Assembly: GCA_963725415.1 (NCBI GenBank)
Contig: CAVRZY010000125.1
Span: 1 to 27,799, forward strand
DNA from: CAVRZY01 sp963725415
GTDB lineage: Bacteria > Acidobacteriota > Terriglobia > Bryobacterales > Bryobacteraceae
Direction of reading: 5' to 3'
DNA length: 27,799 nucleotides
The notes below the pieces were generated by a model, which saw only the letters and a program-made list of their open reading frames with translations, was not told the origin of the DNA and searched no databases. Made by a program: the position numbers and the translations under genes. Of the stretch, positions 15,708 through 24,215 are shown piece by piece (within the stretch, counting starts at the first letter, position 1; each line of letters starts with the position of its first letter).

Positions 15708-18700
15708 ATGATCACCTGGAAGCTCCTCCGCTCCTTCGCACTGTTCCTGGCGCTGGCTGCCACCGCTAGCGCCGCCCGCTTCGTGGCCTACTCGATGCGC
15801 GAAGCCGAAAACCGCCTTCGCCAATCCGCAGTCCGCAGCGGTGAACTGGTCGAGCTTGGAGGCATCACGCGCCTGGCGGGGATGGTCTATGACTCCGCCA
15901 CCAAGGACTGGATCGTCGTGGGTCAGGTGGGCAAGGGCCAGAAGACCAGCCTGGACCAGTTGGTCGTCGCCCTCCGTTCCGTGGTGGTGCACAAGACCTG
16001 GCCGGCCGTCAGCATCGACAAGACCCCGGACAGCGATAAGACCCGCCTCCAGTCCGTCCGCTTTGAGGGCGGCATCGCCAACACTGCCTTCGGACAGCAG
16101 TTCCTGGAGGCCGACGTGGTGTTGAAGAAGCTGGCCCTGGGCTACTTGCGCTCCGATGTCTGGGGCGTGCCTTCCTATTTCGACCTCTCTGCGGAGCGGC
16201 TCAGACAGACTGGCGTTGAGGAAGTCGTCTCCAGCCGTTTCTGGTTCGACATCGTGGGCGAGTGCCTGCTCGCCCAGCGCGAAGGCGTGGCCGCCATCGG
16301 CGAGCTACGCCTGGGCGTTCTCCCTCAGGTCCTCAGCATGAACGGCAAACCCGTCAATCGGAGACTCAGAGGCCCGCGACGAACTAGCCGATCGGTTTGC
16401 CGCTGCCCTTACCGCCAGCTTCCAGGAAGTCAGCCAGTACTACCCCGAAGTGGGCAGGCTCAGAGCCCTGTTCGATTTCCTGGCCCTGGCGCGCGGCATC
16501 CAGAGCCAGGCTTCCGAAGCCGACCTCCGGTTCTGGCTGAACGACTATGCCGTCATCCCGGTCCAGACGCCCAAGACCTATGAGTTGCTCCACCGCCGGC
16601 TGGAGATGCCCGCCAGCGGCGAAGTGCGCGTTCTCGAACTCGACGGCGGCATCGAGTTCCGGGCCCTGCTCTCCAATCTGAAAGACGGTGATCCGAACGC
16701 CCTGCGAACCGCGGTGTTGAAATCCAGGCCGAAAGGGAACGCACTCACCTGGACTGTCCCCTTGGATCAGTGGCCCATGCCCGGCGGCCCGGCTCCGGAA
16801 CTCGAGCAGGACCCGCTGAGGCGCCGCAATCCGCCGCCGCTTTGCTCGGAATCGGCACCTCTGTTACCCGCACGATCGGCACCCTGAGAGCTTCCGAAGG
16901 CAATCTCAAAAACTATGACCTGCCGTCCCCTTCCATCACGAAACCCGCCGAGCCGAAAATCACGTTCACTGACAGGTCTCCCTTCCGATCCAACTACGGA
17001 AACATCGGCGGGGTCATGCTCAGTGGCGCAGCCACCGTACCCGGAGGCGAAGAGGCGAAAGTCGATCTTTCGCGCGGCAACTTCTCCTTGATCGTCGGAG
17101 GGCAGAGCGCCCGCCTGGCGCCCCAGGCCTTCCGCAAGTTCATCACCGCTCTCTGGTCGGTCTACTACAGCCAGCAGGATCCCGGCATCTCCATTGATCC
17201 CATCGCCCCGGGCGTTGACAAGCACCTGGTCCGCTACATCGGCAATGTCGTCAACACCGACCTGGGTCGCGTGATGCGCGAGTGCGACTACGTTATGAAG
17301 AAATGGGCCGTGGGGACGGAACGTCCCGACATCCCCGGCTTCCGAGACGTTGATGACCTCACCGCCTCCCACGGCCTCCACTACCTGGGCGCGCACCGTC
17401 GCTTCTGGTTCGTCCCTGAGGACATGACCTTCCGCCGCGGCGGCGATGCCCTGCTATTCGCCGACGGCAGGATGACCGTCAAAACCGAGTACGTCTTCCA
17501 GAACAAGGGCGTCCGCGCCGAGCCTGCCGATGAGCGCTTCGCCCAGTTCTTCACCAGCCATTATCGGGAGATCGCCGAACGGTATCCCTTCTACCAGGAG
17601 CTGTTCGAATACGCCAGGCTGGTGAGCCTCGCCAAGTACCTCAAAGACAGCGGCGTACCCCTGTTCTGGTTCCTGATGGCGAACAAGGACCTGGTCCTCA
17701 CTGAAGACTCGCCCGGCACTGTGGACGCCCTGGCCAGGGGATCGAGGCACTTTGAAGGCGTCACCATCGAAGGTGGCGTGGACCTGCGCACGGAAGGCCG
17801 CTACGTCTACGACCCGTCTGCTGTCGCGGCCATCAACGAGGCCATTTCCCGCCTCCCGGCCAGCGCCTTCTCCCGCAGCACCACCTCGCTTGGCGCCAGC
17901 CTCCCCAAAACCAGTTCAGAACCTTTCTCGTTCAACCTCGGCAAAGAAAGCTACTCCGTCCTGCCCCAGCACTCGCTGACCTCCGGCAAGGACAGCAGGG
18001 GAATCCGCTACCAGACCGATCTCGGCCTGCGCTCCAGCGGCCAGCCCGCTCTGGAAGTCGTACGTTACTACGATCCTAGCCGCCGGGACGGCGGCGAATT
18101 CGGTCAGGGCTGGCGCCTGCTCGTCCCCTACCGCATACGGCCCCTCGGCAGCACGCAAACCAAATTCCTCAACGTGATGGTGCCGGAAAAAATGGCCATC
18201 GAGAACCTGCTCACCCAGCAGCACGAGGTGCTCACCTTCAGCACCGACCGCTACTCGATTGCCGGCTACGTTCCCGACAAGCTGGCTTCCAGCCAACTGA
18301 TCGGCCTGTTCCTTCTCTCGGACGCCTCCTTCCGTCTGGCCGATAAGCTGGGTAACGAGTTCTGGTTCGATCCGGCCGGCCATCTCAGCGACATGGTCTT
18401 CTCGCGGGATCATCGCGTCCACATCGAGTATGCCCAGGGCTTCACCAGCGCTTTTGGGCAGGCGCCTTATCGCTTGGAACCCGCCGATGAGGAGCGCCTC
18501 GAGTTCCTCAACGTGCGCGTGCCCACACGCATGAAGATCGCGGACCTGGTCCATGGCGGCGCCGAGACCCTGGCTTTCTCGGACCAGGGCAAGATTGCAG
18601 GATACGTCCCCACGGACGCCAAACAGAGCCGGTTCGAAATCCTGGCCTTGCTCTCGGATGCCTCTTTCCAGCTTCTCGATAAGACCGGCAACGAAACCCG

Positions 18701-18971
18701 CTTCGATGCCGCCGGGAATTTCGAGGGCATGGCCATCTCATCGGAACCCCGCATGGTCCGGTCCATCTCCCAGGGCGATTCCAAGGTCGAGTTTGCCTAC
18801 AGCGTGGATCGATCCGGCCGCGTCAGGATCGCCACCGCAACGCTTTCGAAGGGCAAGGACGCCCCACAGCCCGCCTACGCCGTCAATTACCTCTACGACG
18901 ACGAAGGAAGGCTGACCCAGGTCGAAGGCAACCAGGGCACTCAACATCCCCTCTACGCCGCCCGAAGATAG
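15708..18971 (+). CDS. Large exported protein: two DUF1598-like modules fused to an RHS-type region, two compensating frameshifts
   Basis: About 1090 residues if two indels are repaired. The ATG at 15708 follows AAGGAG by eight bases and opens a signal peptide (LLRSFALFLALAATASA). Module 1 contains DWIVVGQ, LDQLVVALRSVVV, VSIDKTPDS, FGQQFLEADVVLKKLALG and SSRFWFDIV. Module 2 contains FSLIVGGQSARL, ISIDPIAPGVDK, DLGRVMRECDYVMKKWAVG and HRRFWFVPEDM. Both resemble the DUF1598 family known mainly from Planctomycetes. The last third is RHS-like (SLTSGKDSRGIRYQTDLGL, GGEFGQGWRLLVPYRI) and has a 113-residue internal repeat. It ends at a single YD-like motif (YLYDDEGRLTQVEG) with no toxin domain. The frame moves by one base near 16350-16365 and back near 16811-16815. 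Without repair, two overlapping frames exist, 15708-16583 and 16770-18971. Last gene of the channel operon. Confidence 0.65.
18165..18800 (+). repeat. Two 339-bp in-frame repeats in the RHS-like region
   Basis: FLNVMVPEKM...SIAGYVPDK...LLSDASFRLADKLGNEFWFD and FLNVRVPTRM...KIAGYVPTD...LLSDASFQLLDKTGNETRFD are spaced 339 bp (113 codons) apart. They are clearly homologous but diverged, so this is an old duplication that probably forms successive strands or blades of the RHS-like shell. Confidence 0.7.
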
Positions 18972-19061
18972 AGAAGCAGGAACAGGCCTCCGGCCGGTTC
19001 CGCCGCCCTGCGCTTGCGCGCGACGCGAAAAGCGGGTCTGATAGACAGAGGAGCTGACTCG

Positions 19062-19721
19062 ATGCGCCGAATGATTCCCCTGTACGCCGCGCTCGCCATT
19101 TTGGGTGCCGCTCAAACACAAACCATCAACTTTGACTCTTACAAAGCCGGCCCCCTGCCGCCGGGCTGGAAATCCGCCATGACCCACGCTGGCGGCGCCC
19201 CCAACTGGGAGATCCGCGCCGACCCCACCGCTCCCAGCAAGCCCAACGTCCTGGCTCAAACGTCCACCGACAAGACCGGGGACCGCTTCCCGCTCGCCAT
19301 TTTCGAAAAGGCCAATTTCACCAATGGCGACCTCAGCGTTAACTTCAAAGCCATCTCGGGAACCGTAGACCAGGCCGCCGGGCTGGTGTGGCGCTATCGC
19401 GATCCCGACAATTACTACATCGTCCGGGCCAACGCCCTGGAAAAGAACGTCGTGCTCTATAAGGTCGAGGGCGGCAAGCGCGTTTCCCTGGCTCCCAAAG
19501 GCAAGCCCCCAAAAACCTACGGCGTCAAGCATCGGGTGCCCTCTCAAACCTGGTGCAACCTGCACGTCAAGTTTCAGGGCCCGCTGTTCACCGTCTACTT
19601 CAGCCACAAAGAGATCTTCCAGGTCGAGGACTCCGCCTTCATCGGCCCCGGCCAGGTCGGGCTCTGGACCAAGGCCGATAGCGTCACTCACTTCGACAAC
19701 TTCCACATCCGCCAGCAATGA
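19062..19721 (+). CDS. Exported DUF1080/LamG-like single-domain protein
   Basis: 219 residues from the ATG at 19062, with GAGGAG about nine bases upstream. A signal peptide (MIPLYAALAILGAAQ) is followed by one jelly-roll domain: INFDSYKAGPLPPGW, NFTNGDLSVNFKAISG, AAGLVWRYRDPDNYYIVRAN, WCNLHVKFQGPLFTVYF, and a final GQVGLWTKADSVTHFDNFH. This is the pattern of family-16-like/DUF1080 domains (3-keto-disaccharide hydrolase superfamily) common in Acidobacteria and Planctomycetes. No obvious catalytic residues can be picked out. It lies 90 bp after the channel operon on the same strand, so co-transcription is possible but not required. Confidence 0.7.
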   Translation: MRRMIPLYAALAILGAAQTQTINFDSYKAGPLPPGWKSAMTHAGGAPNWEIRADPTAPSKPNVLAQTSTDKTGDRFPLAIFEKANFTNGDLSVNFKAISGTVDQAAGLVWRYRDPDNYYIVRANALEKNVVLYKVEGGKRVSLAPKGKPPKTYGVKHRVPSQTWCNLHVKFQGPLFTVYFSHKEIFQVEDSAFIGPGQVGLWTKADSVTHFDNFHIRQQ

Positions 19722-19853
19722 AAACCCGCGGCCTCCCGCTGGCCCGGATTTCTCACCGCCAAACGCGGGGTAACGCCGGGGCCGTCGCTGCTGGCCTCGC
19801 CGGCCATTCGCCACAGCCGCCATGATTGGTAGAATTCATAGGTCCGAGGCCTT

Positions 19854-21413
19854 ATGAATCGAAACGCAAAACTGACTCTCCTGATTTTCGCCGCTCAGGC
19901 GCTCTCGTTTGCCCAAGCTCCCCAACTGGAGGAACTCAAGAGGCAGGCCATCGAATTGGTGGACGCCCGCCGCGTGCTTACCCAGCAGATGGTGGACTCC
20001 ATTTTCAGCTTCGCCGAATTGGGATTCCAGGAAGTCGAGACTTCGGCCTACGTCACCGGCATCCTGGAGAAGAACGGATTCCAGGTGACGCGGGGCGTGG
20101 CGGGAATGCCCACCGCCTTCGTGGCCACTTGGGGCGCGGGAAAACCCGTCATCGGATTCATGGCCGATATCGACGGCCTCCCCGAGACTTCGCAGAAGCC
20201 GGGCATCCCCTACCACGCCGCGCTCATCGAGAATGGCCCCGGCCACGGCGAAGGCCACAACGCCGGCCAAGCCGTCAACGTGACGGCCGCCATCGTGGTC
20301 AAGAGCCTCCTGGAGAAATACAAGATCCCCGGCGTCATTCGCGTTTATCCCGGCGTGGCCGAGGAACTCCTCGCCAGCCGCACCTACATGGTCCAGGCGG
20401 GCTTATTCCGCGATCTGGACGTCATGCTCAGCAACCACATCAGCAGCGAGTTCGCCACCTCCTATGGGCCCGGCGGATCGGGCCTGGTGTCCACACAGTA
20501 CACCTTTCTGGGACGCAGTGCGCATGCCGCCGCCGCGCCCTGGGCCGGCCGTAGCGCCCTGGACGCCGTCGAGTTGATGGACGTGGCCTGGAACTTCCGC
20601 CGCGAGCATCTGCGCCCCGAGCACCGCTCCCACTATGTGATCGTGCACGGTGGCGATCAGCCCAACGTCGTGCCGCCCGTCGCCACGGTCTGGTATTTCT
20701 TCCGCGAGTGGGACTACGAGCGCATTCGCGAGCTGCACGAACTGGGCACGAAAATCGCCGGCGCCGCGGCGCAGATGACCGACACCACCATGACCGAGCG
20801 GGTGCTCGCGGCAACCTGGCCCGGCCACTTCAACAAGCCCCTGGCCGAGGCCCTTCACGCCCACATCCAGCGCGTCGGGATGCCGGCCTGGTCTGAGGCC
20901 GATCAGAAACTGGCCCGCGCCGCGCAGGCCGAGATGAAGGTCAAAACAGACGGGCTCAAAACCCAGATCACCGAGCTGCGCGAACCCCGTGCCGAGCGAA
21001 CCGGCGCCGGCTCCGACGATATCGCCGAGGTCTCCTGGAATGTGCCCACCGTGGTGCTGCGCTATCCCGGCAACATCCCCGGCATGATCGGCCATCACTG
21101 GTCCAGCGCCATCGCCATGGCCACCCCCATCGCGCACAAGGGTTCCACCGCGGCCGCCAAAGCCCAGACCCTCACGGCCTTGGACCTGGTCCTCAATCCC
21201 AAGCTGCTCGAAGCGGCCCGCCAGTATTTCGCGGAGCAAACCAAACAGACCCAGTGGAAATCCCTGATACCCGAAGGAACCACGGCCCCCATCGATCTGA
21301 ACCGCGAAAAAATGGAACGCTTCCGCCCCCAGTTGCAGAAGCTGCGCTACGATCCCTCGAAGTACAAGACCTACCTCGAGCAACTGGGCGTCGAGTACCC
21401 AACCACTCGCTAG
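19854..21413 (+). CDS. Exported M20-family amidohydrolase (AbgB-like)
   Basis: 519 residues, with an N-terminal signal segment (LLIFAAQALSFAQ) that implies a periplasmic enzyme. It matches the M20D/AbgB group of dimetal peptidases and amidohydrolases: SFAELGFQEVETSAY, IGFMADIDGLPETSQ, GHGEGHNAGQAVN (131-143), GVAEELLASRTYM (168-179) with the general-base/ligand pair Glu170-Glu171, SNHISS (His195), the dimerisation insert around FLGRSAHAAAAPW, GSDDIAEVSWNVP, and a final HHWSSAIAMATPIAHKG. Likely metal ligands are His131/135, Glu171, His195 and a C-terminal His. Classic M20D enzymes have Cys-Gly-His where this has Glu133-Gly-His. The substrate is probably an N-acyl or aminobenzoyl amino acid, but this is not determined. 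The stop overlaps that of the opposing kinase gene in the palindrome CTAG. Confidence 0.8.
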   Translation: MNRNAKLTLLIFAAQALSFAQAPQLEELKRQAIELVDARRVLTQQMVDSIFSFAELGFQEVETSAYVTGILEKNGFQVTRGVAGMPTAFVATWGAGKPVIGFMADIDGLPETSQKPGIPYHAALIENGPGHGEGHNAGQAVNVTAAIVVKSLLEKYKIPGVIRVYPGVAEELLASRTYMVQAGLFRDLDVMLSNHISSEFATSYGPGGSGLVSTQYTFLGRSAHAAAAPWAGRSALDAVELMDVAWNFRREHLRPEHRSHYVIVHGGDQPNVVPPVATVWYFFREWDYERIRELHELGTKIAGAAAQMTDTTMTERVLAATWPGHFNKPLAEALHAHIQRVGMPAWSEADQKLARAAQAEMKVKTDGLKTQITELREPRAERTGAGSDDIAEVSWNVPTVVLRYPGNIPGMIGHHWSSAIAMATPIAHKGSTAAAKAQTLTALDLVLNPKLLEAARQYFAEQTKQTQWKSLIPEGTTAPIDLNREKMERFRPQLQKLRYDPSKYKTYLEQLGVEYPTTR

Positions 21414-22801
21414 TACTGCCCCTTCAGCCTGAGATAGAACGTGGCGCCCTGGCCCGGCTGGGCTTCGGCCCACACGCTGCCGCCGTGCTTCCGGATGATG
21501 CGTTGGACGGTAGCCAGCCCCACACCCGTGCCTTCGAACTCTTCCCGGCCATGCAGGCGCTCGAACACCCCGAAAAGCCTGGCCGCGTGCTTCATGTTGA
21601 ATCCGACTCCGTTGTCCCGCACGAAAACCACTGGCTGTCCATGCATGCGCGTCTGGCCGACCTGAATGACCGCCTGTTCCCGTGGGCGCGTGAACTTGAC
21701 CGCGTTCGAGAGCAAGTTCGCAAACACCTGCTTCATCAAGGCCGGATCGCATTCTGCCAGCGGCAGTTCGCCCACCTCGAATTTCACGTCCCGGTCTCCG
21801 ATCTCCGGCTTGAGTTCTGCCAGAACCTCTTCGACCAGCAGTCGCAAGTCCGTGGGGCGCGTGCTGAGTTCTCGCCGGCCGGTCCGCGACAGGTTCAACA
21901 GATCGTCCACCATGCGCCCCATCTGTTGGGAGGCCTCCGAGATGCGCTGCAAGTACTTCGCAAACTCGGGCTCCAGCCGAGGGCCGGCCTGCTCCGCCAG
22001 GATCCTGGCGAACCCGTCCATGTGGCGCAGCGGAGCGCGCAGGCTGTGCGAGACCGAATAGGTAAAAGCCTCCAGTTCGGCGGTGCGCTCCCGCACTCGC
22101 TCCTCGAGTTCGTCGCGCGCCTGGCGCAGTTCATTCTCCACGCGCTCACGATCTCGGACGTTGGTCAGCAGCCTCTCCACCTCGCGCCCCACCTGGTTCG
22201 GGCCCAGGAACTGGTCCGGCGGAACGTAATAAAAGTTTTGGCAGACCGCGCCGCCATAGACCACCAGCGGATGCGTTCGAATCACGTCCAGGATGACCTC
22301 TGGGGAGAAACGCTGCCGGCTGTACTGGCAGATCGCCAGGCAAGGGTTGTCCGGAAAGAAGTAGTTGAGTTTGCTCTCGTACTCCATTAAGCGCTCGGCG
22401 CCGGGATCGCCCCCCAGGGCCCAGGTCATCTCGCCGGTCACGCGCAAGGCCGAGAAACCCGCGGCCATGGCCGCCTCGGTGGCATCCTGCAAGAACCTGA
22501 TCATCCAATCGGGGTCGAAGTACCCCTGCCTGAGATAGGCTTCCTGCTTGGTAGCCAGGCTCAGCGCGCCCGACTTCACCGCGGAGTCCACATCGATGCC
22601 CTGAGGGCGCATGGCGTCCAGAACCGTGCTCACCCTGTTGTCGTCCGCGATGTAGATGCATTTCTCGCCGCGCTCCAGGCCGATCCGCATGAAAGGGATG
22701 GCCGCGGCGAACTGCTCCTGCTGGTCCTCGTAAATCAGGCAGAGATGATCGTGCGGCGCCAGTCGTTCCAGCGCATCAAGAAGCTGTGGTTCCGGTTTCA
22801 A
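21410..22801 (-). CDS. MEDS-domain sensor histidine kinase
   Basis: 463 residues, no transmembrane segment, so cytoplasmic. Residues about 13-200 are a MEDS (DcmR-type sensory) domain: HDHLCLIYEDQQEQFAAAIPF, GEKCIYIADD, LRVTGEMTWAL, CQYSRQRFSPEVILDVIRTHP. This domain is built like a RecA/KaiC-type fold and is thought to bind small ligands. A coiled-coil linker (206-245) leads to HisKA with His252 in SYSVSHSLRAPLRHMDGF-type context, then HATPase_c boxes NLLSNAVKFT, DNGVGFNM and GTGVGLATVQRIIRKHGG. The start is TTG at 22801 with AAGGGG about six bases upstream. No full cognate response regulator is adjacent; the only receiver-like gene nearby (25257-25718) lacks the phospho-acceptor. It lies downstream of ackA on the same strand. 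Confidence 0.85.
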   Translation of the reverse strand: MKPEPQLLDALERLAPHDHLCLIYEDQQEQFAAAIPFMRIGLERGEKCIYIADDNRVSTVLDAMRPQGIDVDSAVKSGALSLATKQEAYLRQGYFDPDWMIRFLQDATEAAMAAGFSALRVTGEMTWALGGDPGAERLMEYESKLNYFFPDNPCLAICQYSRQRFSPEVILDVIRTHPLVVYGGAVCQNFYYVPPDQFLGPNQVGREVERLLTNVRDRERVENELRQARDELEERVRERTAELEAFTYSVSHSLRAPLRHMDGFARILAEQAGPRLEPEFAKYLQRISEASQQMGRMVDDLLNLSRTGRRELSTRPTDLRLLVEEVLAELKPEIGDRDVKFEVGELPLAECDPALMKQVFANLLSNAVKFTRPREQAVIQVGQTRMHGQPVVFVRDNGVGFNMKHAARLFGVFERLHGREEFEGTGVGLATVQRIIRKHGGSVWAEAQPGQGATFYLRLKGQY

Positions 22802-22883
22802 TCAAACCCCTTTCGTGCTCAAGCCTCATTTCTTCGCAGCCCGCGAAGACTCCGCGTGTCGGTCGTTGTCGGTGTTGCCGGCC

Positions 22884-22976
22884 AATTGACGATTTTCTCA
22901 TTGACGATTGCCGATTCGAGTGTCCCGCTGCGCCAGGCACAGCAATCGTCAATCGTCAATCCCCCAATCGTCAATT
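22884..22976. repeat. Nested inverted repeats built from ATTGACGAT units
   Basis: AATTGACGATT (22884-22894) pairs with AATCGTCAATT (22966-22976). Inside it, ATTGACGATTG (22900-22910) pairs with CAATCGTCAAT (22943-22953). A further ATCGTCAAT follows directly at 22952-22960. The ackA stop codon (22971-22973) lies inside the outer arm. This is a REP-like element between ackA and the downstream kinase gene. It could act in transcript termination or 3'-end protection, but there is no U-tract. Confidence 0.7.
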
Positions 22977-24215
22977 TCCCCCGGCACGGCCGCTCTGAAA
23001 GCAGCCGCCGCTCGCCGGGCTGTTTGGTTGCGGTTCGCCGCACTGTGGCTGGCCCGCGATGCACCGCGCGGTGTCGCGGCCGATAAGCAGCTCTTCGTTG
23101 GTTGGAATCACCCATACGCCGGTCCGCGCGCCCTGGGCCGAAATGTCGGCCTCCACGCCCAGCGCCGAGCTGTTTCTGGCCGCATCGACGCCGATGCCAA
23201 GCGAGTCGAGCGACTCGCAAGCTCGCGCTCGGATGGCGGCGGCGTTCTCTCCGATTCCGCCGGTGAAAATGATGGCATCGGCCCCGTCCAGCACCGCGTA
23301 GTAGGCCCCAATGTATTTGCGGATCCGGTAGCAGAAGACGTCCAGGGCCAGGCAGGCGCGCTCGTTTCCCTGGCGGGCATGCTCCAGCAGCGTGCGCATG
23401 TCGTTCGAGATGCCGGAGATACCGTACAGCCCGCTGCCCTTGTTGAGCAGCGAATCCATCAACTCCACGCTGAGGCGCTCCCATCGCATGATGTGCAGCA
23501 CCGCGGCCGGGTCCACGTCGCCGGTCCGGGTCCCCATCAGCAGGCCCTCCAGCGGCGTGAACCCCATGGTCGTATCCACCGACCGACCGCCCTCGATCGC
23601 GCACATCGAGCAGCCGTTGCCCAAATGGCAGGTGATTAGCTTGTAGGCTTCCGGATAGCTCTTGTGGATCTGCGCAAAACGCTGCGCCACGTAGCGATGC
23701 GAGGTGCCGTGGAACCCATACCGGCGCAGCCGGTAGCGCGCGCACAACCCGTGCGGCAGCCCGTAGGTGTACGCTTTCGCTGGCAGCGTCTGGTGGAAGG
23801 CGGTGTCGAAAACCGCCACGTGCGTGGCATGCGGCAGCAGGCGCCGGCTGGCAAAGTAGCCGCTCAGATTGTGCGGGTTGTGCAGCGGCGCCAGCTCCAC
23901 GCATTGCTCGATTCCCCGGATCACCGCATCGTCGATCAGGACCGATTCTCGAAAACGCTCCCCGCCGTGCACGATGCGGTGGCCCACCCCTTCGATTTCC
24001 TCCAGCCGCTGAATCGCGCCGCGCTCCGGGTCCGCCAGAGAAGCGAGCGCAATTCGGATGGCTTCGTTGTGGTCAGGGATTGTCTCCGTACCGACGGGCT
24101 CGACTGAGCCTCGAGCCAGCAACCGTTCGCTATCGCTCGCCATCAGCTCCGGACTGGTCTCGATCAACTGGTACTTCACCGAGGAACTGCCGCAGTTGAG
24201 GACCAGGACTTTCAT
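22971..24215 (-). CDS. ackA: Acetate kinase
   Basis: 414 residues, matching the normal length of the family. It interconverts acetyl phosphate plus ADP with acetate plus ATP. Both acetate/butyrate kinase signatures are visible: MKVLVLNCGSSSVKYQL at the N-terminus and RRYGFHGTSHRYVAQR in the middle. HRIVHGGERF, CHLGNGCSMCAIEGG, DTTMGFTPLEGLLMGTRTGD and IIFTGGIGENAAAIR form the nucleotide and phosphate sites. The ATG at 24215 has GGAG five bases upstream and overlaps the pta stop by four bases (ATGA), giving translational coupling. The last codons and stop run into the ATTGACGAT inverted repeat. Confidence 0.95.
   Translation of the reverse strand: MKVLVLNCGSSSVKYQLIETSPELMASDSERLLARGSVEPVGTETIPDHNEAIRIALASLADPERGAIQRLEEIEGVGHRIVHGGERFRESVLIDDAVIRGIEQCVELAPLHNPHNLSGYFASRRLLPHATHVAVFDTAFHQTLPAKAYTYGLPHGLCARYRLRRYGFHGTSHRYVAQRFAQIHKSYPEAYKLITCHLGNGCSMCAIEGGRSVDTTMGFTPLEGLLMGTRTGDVDPAAVLHIMRWERLSVELMDSLLNKGSGLYGISGISNDMRTLLEHARQGNERACLALDVFCYRIRKYIGAYYAVLDGADAIIFTGGIGENAAAIRARACESLDSLGIGVDAARNSSALGVEADISAQGARTGVWVIPTNEELLIGRDTARCIAGQPQCGEPQPNSPASGGCFQSGRAGGN

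Noticed and set aside
18880..18971. RHS toxin C-terminus or immunity gene
   Set aside because: The frame ends 27 residues after the only YD-like motif. The next gene is an exported DUF1080/LamG-like protein with no immunity-gene features.
22884..22976. CRISPR-like array of ATCGTCAAT units
   Set aside because: The units are 9-11 bp and in both orientations with no spacers of constant length, so this is a palindromic repeat element.
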